This document shows positions 35,678 to 50,481 of a DNA stretch of 64,000 nt, one piece after another. The notes below the pieces were generated by a model that saw nothing but the letters and a program-made list of their open reading frames with translations, had not been told where the DNA came from and did not search any database. The DNA is from Luteimonas aquatica. GTDB taxonomy: Bacteria; Pseudomonadota; Gammaproteobacteria; Xanthomonadales; Xanthomonadaceae. The position numbers were made by a program, and so were the translations under genes. The stretch is from contig NZ_JALBFU010000001.1 in assembly GCF_022662575.1 (NCBI RefSeq), forward strand, positions 506,381-570,380, written 5' to 3'. Within the stretch, counting starts at the first letter, position 1, and every line of letters starts with the position of its first letter.

Positions 35678-36745
35678 TTACAGCTTCATGCCCTGCAGGG
35701 CCGGGTGCACCAGCTTGCCGCCCTCGACGTTGATGCCGCGCACCAGCGCTTGGTTGTCGCGCCACTTGCCGGAGGCCAGCTTGTTCACCCACGGCAGGAT
35801 CGCCGCGCAGATCGCCTGCGAGGAGGTCTGCGGCACCGCGCCCGGCATGTTGGTGACCGCGAAGTGGGTCACGCCCTCCTCCACGTAGGTCGGCTCCTTC
35901 CAGGTGGTCGGACGCGAGGTCTCGAAGCAGCCGCCCTGGTCGATGGAGATGTCCACCACCACGCTGCCCGGCTCCATGCCCTTGAGCATCTCGCGCGTGA
36001 GCACGTGCGGGGCGACCGCGCCGGTCACCAGCACGGCGCCGATCACCAGGTCCGCCGAGGCCACCTCGCGCGCGACCACGTCGTCGTAGGGATACAGCGC
36101 GGTGACGTTGTTGCCCAGGCGCATCATCTCGTCCATGCGGTCCTGGCGCTTCTCGAACACCACCACGTTGGAGCCGCCGGCCGCGGCCAGCGCCGCGGAA
36201 TTGCCGCCGGCCTGGCCTGCGCCGAACACCACCACCTTGCCGCGCTCGGTGGACGGCAGGCCGCCGAGCAGCTTGCCCTTGCCGCCCATCGGCTGGTGCA
36301 GCAGGTGGGTGCCGACCTGCACGCCGATCTTGCCGGCGATCACCGACATCGGCGCCAGCAGCGGCAGGTCGCCGTTGTCGAGCTCGACCGTCTCGAACGC
36401 CACGCCGGTCAGGCCGATGTCGAGCAGGCGCCTGGTCAGCTCCGGCAACGGCGCCAGGTGCAGGTAGCAGAACAGCAGGTGGTCCTTGCGCAGCAGCGCC
36501 AGGTCGCCCTCGATCGGCTCCTTGACCTTGACGATCAGCTCGCCCTTCTCGTACAGGGCCGCCGCGTCCGGCGCGATCTTCACGCCCAGGCGGGTGTACT
36601 GCTCGTCCTTGAAACCGGACTTCACGCCGGCATCCTTCTCCAGCCAGACCTCGTGGCCGCGCTTGACGAGATCGCCCGCCGCCGCCGGCACCAATGCCAC
36701 GCGGCCTTCGAGGGTCTTGGTTTCCTTGGGTACGCCGATACGCAT
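35678..36745 (-). CDS. ald: alanine dehydrogenase
   Basis: A 355-residue NAD-dependent enzyme interconverting L-alanine with pyruvate and ammonia. The N-terminal block MRIGVPKETKTLEGRVALVP and the Rossmann segment VVVFGAGQAGGNSAALAAA are diagnostic, with the catalytic His in HLLHQPMGG and Lys/Arg at the pyruvate site. The start at 36745 gives MRIGVPKE exactly; the open frame runs 14 codons further. It ends slightly shorter than the common 370 residues. A terminator-like hairpin lies 57 bases upstream on the same strand, which may point to attenuation. Confidence 0.93.
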   Translation of the reverse strand: MRIGVPKETKTLEGRVALVPAAAGDLVKRGHEVWLEKDAGVKSGFKDEQYTRLGVKIAPDAAALYEKGELIVKVKEPIEGDLALLRKDHLLFCYLHLAPLPELTRRLLDIGLTGVAFETVELDNGDLPLLAPMSVIAGKIGVQVGTHLLHQPMGGKGKLLGGLPSTERGKVVVFGAGQAGGNSAALAAAGGSNVVVFEKRQDRMDEMMRLGNNVTALYPYDDVVAREVASADLVIGAVLVTGAVAPHVLTREMLKGMEPGSVVVDISIDQGGCFETSRPTTWKEPTYVEEGVTHFAVTNMPGAVPQTSSQAICAAILPWVNKLASGKWRDNQALVRGINVEGGKLVHPALQGMKL

Positions 36746-36801
36746 GTGCTTGTTCTCTAACTGTAGGTTGGGAGGGCACCGCCGCACCGGGCCAAGACGG
36801 C

Positions 36802-36829
36802 AAAAACCCGCACGCGGGCGTGCGGGTTT
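36802..36829 (-). terminator. terminator-like hairpin upstream of ald
   Basis: An 11-bp perfect stem (AAACCCGCACG / CGTGCGGGTTT, 36804-36814 with 36819-36829) with a 4-base loop. On the minus strand it is followed by a U-run (TTTTTG), the form of an intrinsic terminator. It would stop transcripts heading into ald. Confidence 0.65.
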
Positions 36830-36842
36830 CGGCTGCGGAACA

Positions 36843-36864
36843 CCGCACGGGGGAGTACGGGTTT
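36843..36864. repeat. second copy of a 22-bp element near ald
   Basis: CCGCACGGGGGAGTACGGG plus TTT matches the element at 36808-36829 at 19 of 22 positions, in the same orientation, 35 bp away. A copy one base shorter is at 47610-47627 in the opposite orientation. Confidence 0.6.
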
Positions 36865-37024
36865 CGCGCGACGGCCCCGCGCGGCATCCGCACGGGGTAG
36901 CGCGGACGCCCGCCAGGCAGTCGCATCGTAGCGCTGCGACGAACTGTTCGTTTCAGCGCCGTCCCCCATCGCCGCCTTGAGTTGGCGCTTCCGCGCCGCC
37001 AAGCTATACGACCCGAGACGCTGA

Positions 37025-37999
<975 letters not shown>

Positions 38000-38018
38000 T
38001 CCCCATGCCGCGGCCGCA

Positions 38019-38615
38019 ATTAAGACCCATTACGTTCTCATCGACTACGAGAACGTGCAGCCCAGGAACCTGGGCCTGCTCAAGGACGAGAAGTTCCGCG
38101 TCCTGGTCTTCCTCGGCAAGAACAATACTCGCCTGCCGGTGGAACTGGTGACGGCGCTGCAGGCGCTCGGCCCGCGCGCCGAATACGTGCAGATGGCCGG
38201 CAGCGGCCCCAACGCGCTCGATTTCCACATCGCCTACTACATCGGGAAGATCGCCGCGACCGATGCCGACGCCTCGTTCCACATCGTCTCCAAGGACACC
38301 GGCTTCGACCCGCTGATCGCGCACCTCAAGGACCAGGGATTCTCGGCCAAGCGCACCGCCACGCTCGAGGCGGTGCCGGTGCTCAAGCCGCTCACGCGCG
38401 CGCCCGGCGACGCGCAGGTGGACGCGGTGATCGAGAACCTGCGCGGCATGCCCAAGAGCCGGCCGCAGACCGAGAAGACGCTGCGCGCGATGGTGGCCAA
38501 CTGGTTCGGCAAGAGCCTGGACGAAGCGGCGATGGACCGCATCATCCGCGAATTGGCCGAGCGCAAGATCCTGAGCCTGGACGGCACCCGGGTGAAATAC
38601 CTGCTCAAGGCGTGA
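38019..38615 (+). CDS. NYN/PIN-domain protein, atypical start
   Basis: A likely RNase-fold protein of about 199 residues. From GTG 38055 it would start MQPRNLGLL, but in-frame codons 38022-38054 upstream read KTHYVLIDYENV, the first strand of an NYN domain with its catalytic Asp. The real protein therefore begins earlier, yet no ATG, GTG or TTG is in frame between the trxB stop and 38055; the only initiator-like codon is ATT at 38019. An ATG at 38005 is in another frame, so a one-base loss is the alternative. The C-terminal KSRPQTEKTLRAMVANWFG is an OST-HTH-like segment. Boundaries are set at ATT. Confidence 0.7.
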   Translation: MKTHYVLIDYENVQPRNLGLLKDEKFRVLVFLGKNNTRLPVELVTALQALGPRAEYVQMAGSGPNALDFHIAYYIGKIAATDADASFHIVSKDTGFDPLIAHLKDQGFSAKRTATLEAVPVLKPLTRAPGDAQVDAVIENLRGMPKSRPQTEKTLRAMVANWFGKSLDEAAMDRIIRELAERKILSLDGTRVKYLLKA

Positions 38616-39748
38616 CGACGTCCGCCGCCACGATCCGCATGCTCGCCTCGCTGGAGGAGATCGATGCGTCCGCCTGGGATGCGCTGCAAGAAGGCGGCAA
38701 CCCCTTCCTCCGCCACGCCTTCCTCGCCGGCCTGGAGCGCCACGGCTGCCTGCGCCCCGACTGGGGGTGGACGCCGCAGCACCTGACCCTGTGGCGCGGC
38801 GGCGCGCTGGTCGCGGCCGCGCCCGGCTACCTCAAGGACAATTCCCACGGCGAGTTCGTCTTCGACCACGCCTGGGCGCATGCCTACGCCCGCCACGGCC
38901 TGGACTATTTCCCCAAGTGGCTGTGCGCGGTGCCCTACTCGCCCGTCACCGGCCCGCGCCTGTTGGCGCGCGAGGCCGACGACCGCCGGCACCTGCTGGA
39001 AGCCATCCGCGCGATGGCCGAAAGCCGGGGGCTGTCCTCGGCGCACGTGAACTTCCATCGCGAGGATGAGGACGCGGCCTTCGGCGACGCCTGGCTACCG
39101 CGCATCGACGTGCAGTACCACTGGCGCAACGAAGCCGGCTGGCGGGACTTCGACGACTTCCTGGCGGCCATGGACCACAAGCACCGCAAGAACATCCGCC
39201 AGGAGCGCGCCAAGGTGGCGCGCGCCGGCGTCACGTTCCGGACGCTGCACGGCGACCAGGCCCAGGCGCGCGATCTCGAGGCCATCCACGGCTTCTACCT
39301 GCAGACCTTCGCCGAATACGGCAACGCGCCGGCGCTGACCCTGGCGTTCCTGCGCCACCTGGCGACGGAGATGCCGCGCGACCTGGTGCTGATCCTGGCC
39401 GACCAGGACGGCGAGACCGTCGCCGGGGCGTTGTGCCTGCGCGGCGGCGATACCTTCTACGGACGCTACTGGGGCGCCAGCCGCCAGATCCCCGGGCTGC
39501 ACTTCGAGACCTGCTACTACCAGGGCATCGAATACTGCCTGCGCGAGGGGCTGCGGGTGTTCGAGCCCGGCGCGCAGGGCGAGCACAAGATCGCGCGCGG
39601 CTTCCTGCCGGCGCTGGTGCGCAGCCGGCACTGGATCGCCGATCCCGACTTCGCCGCCGCGCTCGCGGCCTGGTGCCGGGACGAGGCGGCCTCGGTGCGG
39701 GGCTATGCGAAGATGCTGCAGTCGCATACGCCGTTTCGCCGGGAGTGA
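38612..39748 (+). CDS. DUF482/GNAT-like peptidoglycan-type acyltransferase
   Basis: A 378-residue protein of the DUF482 family, related to the FemAB/GNAT fold. Visible features are NPFLRHAFLAGLERHGC, the block HAWAHAYARHGLDYFPKWL, the basic helix DHKHRKNIRQERAKVARAGV and the ending GEHKIARGFLP. Members are annotated as N-acyltransferases but their substrate is not settled. Translation starts at GTG 38612, overlapping the previous stop (GTGA), with AAGG upstream; the first ATG is at 38639. Confidence 0.8.
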   Translation: MTTSAATIRMLASLEEIDASAWDALQEGGNPFLRHAFLAGLERHGCLRPDWGWTPQHLTLWRGGALVAAAPGYLKDNSHGEFVFDHAWAHAYARHGLDYFPKWLCAVPYSPVTGPRLLAREADDRRHLLEAIRAMAESRGLSSAHVNFHREDEDAAFGDAWLPRIDVQYHWRNEAGWRDFDDFLAAMDHKHRKNIRQERAKVARAGVTFRTLHGDQAQARDLEAIHGFYLQTFAEYGNAPALTLAFLRHLATEMPRDLVLILADQDGETVAGALCLRGGDTFYGRYWGASRQIPGLHFETCYYQGIEYCLREGLRVFEPGAQGEHKIARGFLPALVRSRHWIADPDFAAALAAWCRDEAASVRGYAKMLQSHTPFRRE

Positions 39749-39760
39749 GGGCATGGGCGC

Positions 39761-40507
39761 ATGAGCTATCACCTGCCCAGGCTCGGCGAGGATCCGCTGG
39801 CGCCCTTTCCGGACGCCGGGACCGCCCTGCGCCGTCCCGACGGCCTGCTGGCCTTCGGCGGCGACCTCTCGCCGCCGCGCCTGCTCAATGCCTACGCCAA
39901 CGGCGTCTTCCCCTGGTTCTCGGCCGGACAGCCGATCCTGTGGTGGTCGCCGGATCCGCGCACGGTGTTTCGCACCGACGGCGTGCGCCTGTCCTCGCGC
40001 TTGCGCCGCGGCCTGCGCCGCGTGCCGTGGACCGTCCATGCCGACACCGCGTTCGAGGCGGTGATCCGCGCCTGCGCCGCCGTGCCCCGACGCGGCCAGG
40101 ACGGCACCTGGATCACCGAGGAGATGCAGGCCGCCTACGTCGAGCTGCACCGGCGCGGCCACGCCCACAGCATCGAGGTCTACGGCGAAGGCGGACCGGA
40201 CGGCGGCAGGCTGGTCGGCGGCCTGTACGGCGTGGCCCTGGGACGGATGTTCTTCGGCGAGAGCATGTTTTCGGGCGAGAGCGGCGGCTCCAAGCTCGCC
40301 CTGGCCGGAGTGGCGCGGCGCCTGGCGCAATGGGGCTGGCCGCTGATCGATGCCCAGGTCGCCAGCGCGCACCTGTCCAGCCTGGGGGCGCAGGACTGGC
40401 CGCGCGCCGCCTTCCTCGCGCGGGTCCGCGCGCTCACGGCGGCCGCGGAACCGCCGGGCCGCTGGACCGCGCGCTTCGGCGCCCTGGCCGTCCGCGACCT
40501 GGGCTGA
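39761..40507 (+). CDS. aat: leucyl/phenylalanyl-tRNA--protein transferase
   Basis: A 248-residue cytoplasmic enzyme that adds Leu or Phe to N-terminal Lys/Arg of proteins, marking them for ClpS-ClpAP. Family blocks are [48 protein letters not shown] and GGSKLAL. Encoding it close to infA, clpA and clpS joins the N-degron pathway parts in one stretch. It starts 12 bases after the DUF482 gene. Confidence 0.95.
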   Translation: MSYHLPRLGEDPLAPFPDAGTALRRPDGLLAFGGDLSPPRLLNAYANGVFPWFSAGQPILWWSPDPRTVFRTDGVRLSSRLRRGLRRVPWTVHADTAFEAVIRACAAVPRRGQDGTWITEEMQAAYVELHRRGHAHSIEVYGEGGPDGGRLVGGLYGVALGRMFFGESMFSGESGGSKLALAGVARRLAQWGWPLIDAQVASAHLSSLGAQDWPRAAFLARVRALTAAAEPPGRWTARFGALAVRDLG

Positions 40508-40631
40508 ACCGCCCGCCGCGGGCTCCCCCGCCCGGGCAGGAATAACGAAATTTTGCCGGCAGCCCCGTCTCGTGGCAGAATGCCGCGCTCTTTACGGCGC
40601 TCCGCGCCGGGCACCCACGACTAAGATAGGC

Positions 40632-40850
40632 ATGGCGAAAGACGACGTCATCGAATTTGAAGGCACGGTTTCCGAAACGCTCCCGAACACCATGTTCCGG
40701 GTGAAGCTGGAGAACGGCCACGAGATCATCGCCCATATTTCCGGGCGCATGCGCAAGAACTATATCCGCATCCTGACCGGCGACAAGGTCAAGGTGGAAA
40801 TGACGCCCTACGACCTGACCAAGGGCCGGATCACCTACCGCATGCGCTGA
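40632..40850 (+). CDS. infA: translation initiation factor IF-1
   Basis: A 72-residue OB-fold protein that occupies the ribosomal A site during initiation. The sequence begins [13 protein letters not shown] and ends KGRITYRMR, almost the consensus. The open frame is longer, but the 72-residue start is fixed by homology, with AGATAGG as ribosome site. It ends at a strong terminator. Confidence 0.97.
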   Translation: MAKDDVIEFEGTVSETLPNTMFRVKLENGHEIIAHISGRMRKNYIRILTGDKVKVEMTPYDLTKGRITYRMR

Positions 40851-40870
40851 GCATCGCGGTCCATGCGACA

Positions 40871-40901
40871 GAAGGGCGGCCAATGGCCGCCCTTTTGTTT
40901 T
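40871..40901 (+). terminator. rho-independent terminator of infA
   Basis: A 10-bp perfect stem (AAGGGCGGCC / GGCCGCCCTT), 3-base loop and a U-rich tail TTTTGTTTTT. Confidence 0.92.
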
Positions 40902-41142
40902 TGCCGCGCGCGCATGGGGAAACCGTCAAGACCGCGCCGCGTTTCCGACCGCGGCGGCACGGACGTCTCCGCGCCGCGGAACAGCGGGACGATCGATACA
41001 AGGCGATCGATACAGGACGATCGGCACAGGACGAAAGTCATCGGTGGCGAACGTCACGCCGACTTCCAGCAGATTCCGCATTCCGGCGCAGCCCGTAGCT
41101 TTCCCCATGCTCGCTTCGAGCTCGCCCACCGAGATCGCCACC

Positions 41143-41511
41143 ATGCTCCAGATCAATATGTCCCAGATCAAGAAGATCGTCCTGGCCGGTTCGCTCTGCC
41201 TGTGCGCCGGAAGCGCGCTTGCCGCCTCGGCCGACGAGAGCGGCTGCGTCGCCCTCGGCCAGACGCGCGCCGTATCCGCCTTCGGCACCCAGCACGCGCT
41301 CGTGCGCGACAACGACGCCTACTACAAGCTCGGCTTCCGCGGCGGCGGCTGCGACGCGCTGACGCTGGCCTCGCGCGTGGAGGTCTCGACTCCGGACGGG
41401 CGCCTGTGCCCGAAGAGCAGCGTGGTCACCACCAAGCGCGGCAGTTGCGAGGTCATGAAGATCGAGAGCATCGACCAGAAGACCTACGAGCGCCTGCGTC
41501 GGCGCCGCTGA
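41143..41511 (+). CDS. small exported protein, possibly DUF6491-like
   Basis: A 122-residue protein with a signal peptide (IKKIVLAGSLCLCAGSALA, cleaved near ALA-AS), then four cysteines in the mature part. The spacing C-[VALGQTRAVSAFG]...YYKLGFRGGGC...C...C resembles small exported proteins of Xanthomonas relatives often labelled DUF6491; that is from memory, not a search. The start is unsure: ATG 41143 is used, ATG 41158 would shorten it by five. It is followed by a 13-bp hairpin terminator. Confidence 0.6.
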   Translation: MLQINMSQIKKIVLAGSLCLCAGSALAASADESGCVALGQTRAVSAFGTQHALVRDNDAYYKLGFRGGGCDALTLASRVEVSTPDGRLCPKSSVVTTKRGSCEVMKIESIDQKTYERLRRRR

Positions 41512-41537
41512 GCGCAACGCCGTTCCCCGGACATGCC

Positions 41538-41571
41538 AACGCCGGCGCGGATCCCGCGCCGGCGTTCGTTC
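41538..41571 (+). terminator. hairpin terminator after the small exported protein
   Basis: A 13-bp perfect stem (AACGCCGGCGCGG / CCGCGCCGGCGTT, 41538-41550 with 41554-41566) with a 3-base loop, then CGTTCTT. The stem is strong though the U-run is short. Confidence 0.75.
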
Positions 41572-41613
41572 TTGCGGCTGCCGTACCGCGAAACGGCGGT
41601 CTTTGGCCGGCCG

Positions 41614-43890
<2,277 letters not shown>

Positions 43891-44068
43891 GGGGCGGAAG
43901 CCTCCTAAACGTCTGCTACCCAGATGGGGCCGCCGACCGGAATTTCCATGCCCGCCCCATGGCCTCCGTTGTAGGCCTAACCCCCGTGTTGCGCAAGTCG
44001 TGCATGCCGCGGGACGCAGAATCCCATACCGGGGATTCACGGAGCGCGCGCCGCCCCCGTTTCCCGGC

Positions 44069-44389
44069 TCAGGCCTTTTCCATCGTGCACAGCAGCGGGT
44101 GCTGGTTGAGGCGGGAATACTCGTTGACCTGCGCCACCTTGGATTCGGCCACCTCGCGGGTGTAGACCCCGCAAACGCCGCGCCCCCGGGTATGCACGTG
44201 CAGCATGACCTGGGTGGCCTTGTCGAGGTTCATGGCGAAAAAGCGCAGCAGCACGTCGACCACGAAATCCATCGGCGTGTAGTCGTCGTTCAGCAACAGG
44301 ACGGAATACAGCGGCGGGCGCGCCAGCTCCGGCTTGCTGGTTTCCACGGCGATGCCGTGATCGTGCTCATGTTCGGGGGGCTTGGCCAT
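44069..44389 (-). CDS. clpS: ClpAP adaptor ClpS
   Basis: A 106-residue N-recognin that delivers proteins with destabilising N-termini to ClpA. The binding-pocket segment [16 protein letters not shown] and the [15 protein letters not shown] helix region are diagnostic; the N-terminal 25 residues are a flexible His-rich tail. clpA lies just downstream. The aat product, upstream in the same pathway, is encoded nearby. Confidence 0.95.
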   Translation of the reverse strand: MAKPPEHEHDHGIAVETSKPELARPPLYSVLLLNDDYTPMDFVVDVLLRFFAMNLDKATQVMLHVHTRGRGVCGVYTREVAESKVAQVNEYSRLNQHPLLCTMEKA

Positions 44390-44500
44390 CCGCGAATTAT
44401 ACGAAGGTCGCCGCATCCTTGAAAAACGCGCCCCGGCGCGGAACGCGGGACGGTCCGGAGCGCGGCAGACGTTGCGCGCGGAGCATGTGACAATAGGCCC

Positions 44501-44983
44501 ATGAGCTATCGCGAAGGCCGTTTCTGGCAACCCGACGTGACCGTCGCCACGCTGGTGGTGGACGGCGGGCGCCTGCTGTGCGTGGAAGAGCGCGTGAACG
44601 GCGACCTGGTGCTCAACCAGCCCGCGGGCCATCTCGAGCCCGACGAGAGCCTGGAACAGGCCGCGCTGCGCGAAACGCGCGAGGAAACCGGCTGGGAGGT
44701 GCGCCTGACCGCGTTCGTCGGCGCCTACCAGTGGAAGGCGCCGCCGCGCCACGGGGAGGACGACGGCCGCCACTACCTGCGCTTCGCCTTCGCCGCCGAG
44801 CCGGTCGCGCACGATGCCGCGCGCCCGCTCGACGAGGGCATCGTGCGCGCGCTGTGGATGACCCCGGCCGAACTGCTGGAGGCGCGCGAGCGCCATCGCA
44901 GCCCGCTGGTGTGGCAGGCGGTGGTCGACCACCTCGCCGGGCAGCGCTATCCCCTGTCGATGCTGACCCACCTGGTGGCGTGA
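44501..44983 (+). CDS. NudJ-like Nudix hydrolase
   Basis: A 160-residue pyrophosphatase. The Nudix box [20 protein letters not shown] with TGWE (G-x5-E-x7-R-E-U-x-E-E-x-G-U) spans about residues 48-71. Proteins of the NudJ type next to mnmA hydrolyse nucleoside and thiamine pyrophosphates. It ends two bases before mnmA and is likely cotranscribed with it. It is divergent from clpS by 111 bases. Confidence 0.88.
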   Translation: MSYREGRFWQPDVTVATLVVDGGRLLCVEERVNGDLVLNQPAGHLEPDESLEQAALRETREETGWEVRLTAFVGAYQWKAPPRHGEDDGRHYLRFAFAAEPVAHDAARPLDEGIVRALWMTPAELLEARERHRSPLVWQAVVDHLAGQRYPLSMLTHLVA

Positions 44984-44985
44984 GC

Positions 44986-46158
44986 ATGGCCTCGCCCTCC
45001 CCCGTCCGCACCGTGGTCGGCATGTCCGGCGGCGTGGACTCGTCGGTGGCCGCGCTGCTGCTGCGCGACGCGGGCGAGCCCGTGGCCGGCCTGTTCATGC
45101 AGAACTGGGCCGACGACGGCAGCGGCGAGTGCCGGGCCGAAGACGATCGCCGCGACGCGGTGGCCGTCTGCGGCCGGCTCGGCCTGCCGATCCACTTCCG
45201 CGACTTCTCCCGCGAATACTGGGACGGCGTGTTCGCCCATTTCATCGCCGAATATGCCGCCGGCCGCACGCCCAACCCGGACGTGCTGTGCAACCGCGAG
45301 ATCAAGTTCAAGCACTTCCTCGACGCGGCGCATGCGCTCGGCGCCGAGCGCATCGCCACCGGGCACTACGCCCGCGTCGCCCGCGCCGGAGGCCGCTGGC
45401 AACTGCTGCGCGCGCGCGACCGCGCCAAGGACCAGAGCTACTTCCTGCACCAGCTCGGGCAGGCGCAGCTCGCCGCCACCGTGTTCCCGCTGGGCGAGCT
45501 GGCCAAGCCCGAGGTCCGCCGCATCGCCGCCGAGGCCGGGCTGCCGACCGCGGCCAAGAAGGACTCCACCGGCATCTGCTTCATCGGCGAGCGCGATTTC
45601 CGCGAGTTCCTGTCCCGCTACCTGCCGGCACGGCCCGGCGAGATGCGCACCCCGGACGGGCGCAAGGTCGGCACGCATCCGGGCGTGTTCTATTTCACCC
45701 TCGGCCAGCGCGAGGGCCTGCAGCTGGGGGGCGTGCGCGGCTTCGACGCCGCGCCGTGGTACGTGGTGGGCAAGGACGTGGAACGCAACCTGCTGTTCGT
45801 CGATCAGGGCAGCGACAGTCCCTACCTGCTGTCCCGCCTGGCCCGCACCGAGGCCGCGCACTGGATCGCCGGCGCCCCGCCCGCCGCCGCGTTCGCCTGC
45901 ACCGCGCAGATCCGCTACCGCCAGACGGACGAGGCCTGCGAGGTGCGCGTGGCCGACGACGGCACGCTCCAGGCGCGCTTCGCGCGGCCGCAGCGCGCCA
46001 TGACCCCCGGCCAGTCGCTCGTTCTCTACGACGGCGAGGCCTGCCTGGGCGGCGCGGTCATCGCCGCCACCGATGCCGCCCTGGAACAGCCGCGCCCCCT
46101 GTCCCCGCCTTCGCAACCGTCACCTTCACAATCGCCGCACCGGGAGGCGGCGGCATGA
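44986..46158 (+). CDS. mnmA: tRNA-specific 2-thiouridylase MnmA
   Basis: A 390-residue cytoplasmic enzyme that installs 2-thiouridine at U34 of Lys, Glu and Gln tRNAs. The PP-loop [14 protein letters not shown], the first catalytic Cys in [12 protein letters not shown] and the second in [12 protein letters not shown] are present. The C-terminal 25 residues are a Pro/Ser tail unusual for the family. The start ATG is at 44986, two bases after the Nudix gene; its stop overlaps hflD (ATGA). Confidence 0.95.
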   Translation: MASPSPVRTVVGMSGGVDSSVAALLLRDAGEPVAGLFMQNWADDGSGECRAEDDRRDAVAVCGRLGLPIHFRDFSREYWDGVFAHFIAEYAAGRTPNPDVLCNREIKFKHFLDAAHALGAERIATGHYARVARAGGRWQLLRARDRAKDQSYFLHQLGQAQLAATVFPLGELAKPEVRRIAAEAGLPTAAKKDSTGICFIGERDFREFLSRYLPARPGEMRTPDGRKVGTHPGVFYFTLGQREGLQLGGVRGFDAAPWYVVGKDVERNLLFVDQGSDSPYLLSRLARTEAAHWIAGAPPAAAFACTAQIRYRQTDEACEVRVADDGTLQARFARPQRAMTPGQSLVLYDGEACLGGAVIAATDAALEQPRPLSPPSQPSPSQSPHREAAA

Positions 46159-46757
46159 TGCACGAACGCATTCTCGCCCTCGCCGGCCTGCTGCAGGCGC
46201 TCAAGCAGGTCCGTCGCGTCGCCGAGACCGGACAGGCGGAAGGCTCGATCCTGGAGACCGCGCTCGACAGCGTTTTCCGCATCGACGCCGATTCGCCGGA
46301 AGCGGTCTACGGCAGCGCCGACGCGCTGCGTCCCGGACTGCGCCTGCTGCAAGAGTACTTCCGCAACGACAACAAGGACGAGGCGCTGCCGCGCCTGGCG
46401 CTGGCGGTGCTGCAGATCGAGCGCCGCTTCGTGCGCGACGGCGCGATGGCCGAGCGCGTGCACGAGGGCATCCTCGCCGCCGCGCCGCTGGCGGCGCGCG
46501 TGGGCAGCACGCACCCCGAGGTGCTCACCGTCCTGGGGCAGCTGTACGCGGACACCATCAGCCACCTGCGCCCGAAGGTGATGGTGCAAGGCAACCCGCA
46601 CTATCTCGGGCAGAGCGATATCGTCTCGGAAATCCGCGCGGTGCTGCTGGCGGCGCTGCGCTCGGCGGTGCTGTGGCGACAGATGGGCGGAAGCCTGCTC
46701 GACTTCCTGCTGCGCCGCCGGGAAATGCTGGCCACGATCGAGCGATCGCTGGGCTAG
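46155..46757 (+). CDS. hflD: high-frequency lysogenisation protein HflD homologue
   Basis: A 200-residue helical protein typical of the gene after mnmA. It begins [19 protein letters not shown] and has the conserved [15 protein letters not shown] block. In E. coli it binds the lambda CII protein and is membrane-associated; its cellular role is unclear. The start overlaps the mnmA stop by four bases. The neighbour conservation strongly supports the name. Confidence 0.92.
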   Translation: MMHERILALAGLLQALKQVRRVAETGQAEGSILETALDSVFRIDADSPEAVYGSADALRPGLRLLQEYFRNDNKDEALPRLALAVLQIERRFVRDGAMAERVHEGILAAAPLAARVGSTHPEVLTVLGQLYADTISHLRPKVMVQGNPHYLGQSDIVSEIRAVLLAALRSAVLWRQMGGSLLDFLLRRREMLATIERSLG

Positions 46758-46811
46758 GCGGGATTGCGCCGGACCGGCGGACGGGAATCTGCGTCGAGGC
46801 GACGGCGCCGC

Positions 46812-47216
46812 TCAGCGCGTGGGCACGATCAGCTTCAGGCCCTTGAAGTAATCGCGGTAGAAGCCGTCGTCGCGGGTGATCAGGCCATTGCACTGCAGCA
46901 TCGCGTGGGCACCGATCAGGAAGTCCGCCACCACCCGTTCGCGCTTGCCGCCGCGCGCGCGAAAGCGCTTGTTCATGTGGCCGGCGCGCATCGCCGCGGC
47001 CTCCGACGTGGGCTCGTAGCGCACGCCGATCGAGGTCAGGATCTCGGTCAGGTTGACCGAGGTGTCGAGCATCGCCTGCACCTCGGCGACCACCGCCTCG
47101 CAGACCACCACGTCCTCGCGCGCCAGGGCGTCGCCGATGCAGGCCTCGGAAGCCTCCGCGTAGCGCGGGTCGCCGACCAGGACGTCGAGCAGGACGGGCG
47201 AATCCAGGGCGATCAT
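46812..47216 (-). CDS. vapC: VapC-type PIN-domain toxin
   Basis: A 134-residue PIN-domain RNase. The acidic metal site is seen as D5 (IALDSPVLLD), E45 (EAVVAEV; E40 is also near), D98 (VADFLIGAHA) and D116 (ITRDDGFY). The start ATG at 47216 is 23 bases after the antitoxin stop. It converges on hflD. Targets, typically tRNA or rRNA, cannot be read from sequence. Note the longer open frame upstream overlaps the antitoxin in another frame and is not real. Confidence 0.85.
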   Translation of the reverse strand: MIALDSPVLLDVLVGDPRYAEASEACIGDALAREDVVVCEAVVAEVQAMLDTSVNLTEILTSIGVRYEPTSEAAAMRAGHMNKRFRARGGKRERVVADFLIGAHAMLQCNGLITRDDGFYRDYFKGLKLIVPTR

Positions 47217-47239
47217 CTGCCTGTCGGGCGGAAGCCGCC

Positions 47240-47485
47240 CTACTCCAGGGGATCGCCGGGGGCGCGGCCGCGGATGGCGCGCATCGCCTCGTCGGTGCCG
47301 GCCAGGCCGTCCACCAGGCGGAACTTGCCGCGCACCTTGCGCAACGCCTCGCTGACATCCTTGCGCAGGATAATGCGCCCGGCGTCGAGCTCGACCTTCA
47401 GCACCGTGCCCTTGGTCAGGCCGAGCGCGTCCCGCACCGCCTTGGGCAGGGTGATCTGGCCGCGTTCGGCAACGGTGGCTTCCAT
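47240..47485 (-). CDS. vapB: VapB-type AbrB/MazE-fold antitoxin
   Basis: An 81-residue swapped-hairpin AbrB-type protein: MEATVAERGQITLPKAVR then DALGLTKGTVLKVELDAG form the DNA-binding N-terminus; the acidic-basic C-terminus (DGLAGTDEAMRA) would wrap the toxin. The start at 47485 is used; an ATG 14 codons upstream (47527) is also possible and begins inside an inverted repeat that may be its own operator. It is upstream of vapC with a small gap, the usual order. Confidence 0.82.
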   Translation of the reverse strand: MEATVAERGQITLPKAVRDALGLTKGTVLKVELDAGRIILRKDVSEALRKVRGKFRLVDGLAGTDEAMRAIRGRAPGDPLE

Positions 47486-47517
47486 GATCTGCGCTCTCCG
47501 GATCAGGGGTACGCCAG

Positions 47518-47545
47518 GAGTATACATACTTCAAATTTCATACTC
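47518..47545. promoter_or_regulatory. candidate VapB operator
   Basis: GAGTAT (47518-47523) and ATACTC (47540-47545) form an inverted repeat around an AT-rich core with further GTAT/ATAC halves. It lies upstream of the vapBC start, where such antitoxins autoregulate. Confidence 0.4.
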
Positions 47546-47579
47546 AATCCGCCATACTATGCGTCGATCCTCCGCAGGA

Positions 47580-47627
47580 ACCCGCCGCAGGCGGGTCCTC
47601 CCGCAGGAGCCCGTACTCCCCGTGCGG
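47580..47627. repeat. hairpin plus CCCGTACTCCCC element upstream of acnA
   Basis: A 7-bp stem (ACCCGCC / GGCGGGT, 47580-47596), followed by CCCGTACTCCCCGTGCGG (47610-47627), the reverse complement of the element near ald (36843-36861) with one base fewer. Confidence 0.55.
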
Positions 47628-47700
47628 ACTTTCCGGTGCAAAAGCGGACAATCACCACCATCGCCAGGGCGTTCGCGCGCCCCCGCCAAAGGAGTCCCCC

Positions 47701-50481
<2,781 letters not shown>

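Noticed and set aside
47217-47534. Extended vapC frame overlapping vapB
   Set aside because: The PIN domain begins at 47216; the upstream part is out of frame with the antitoxin and not protein-like.
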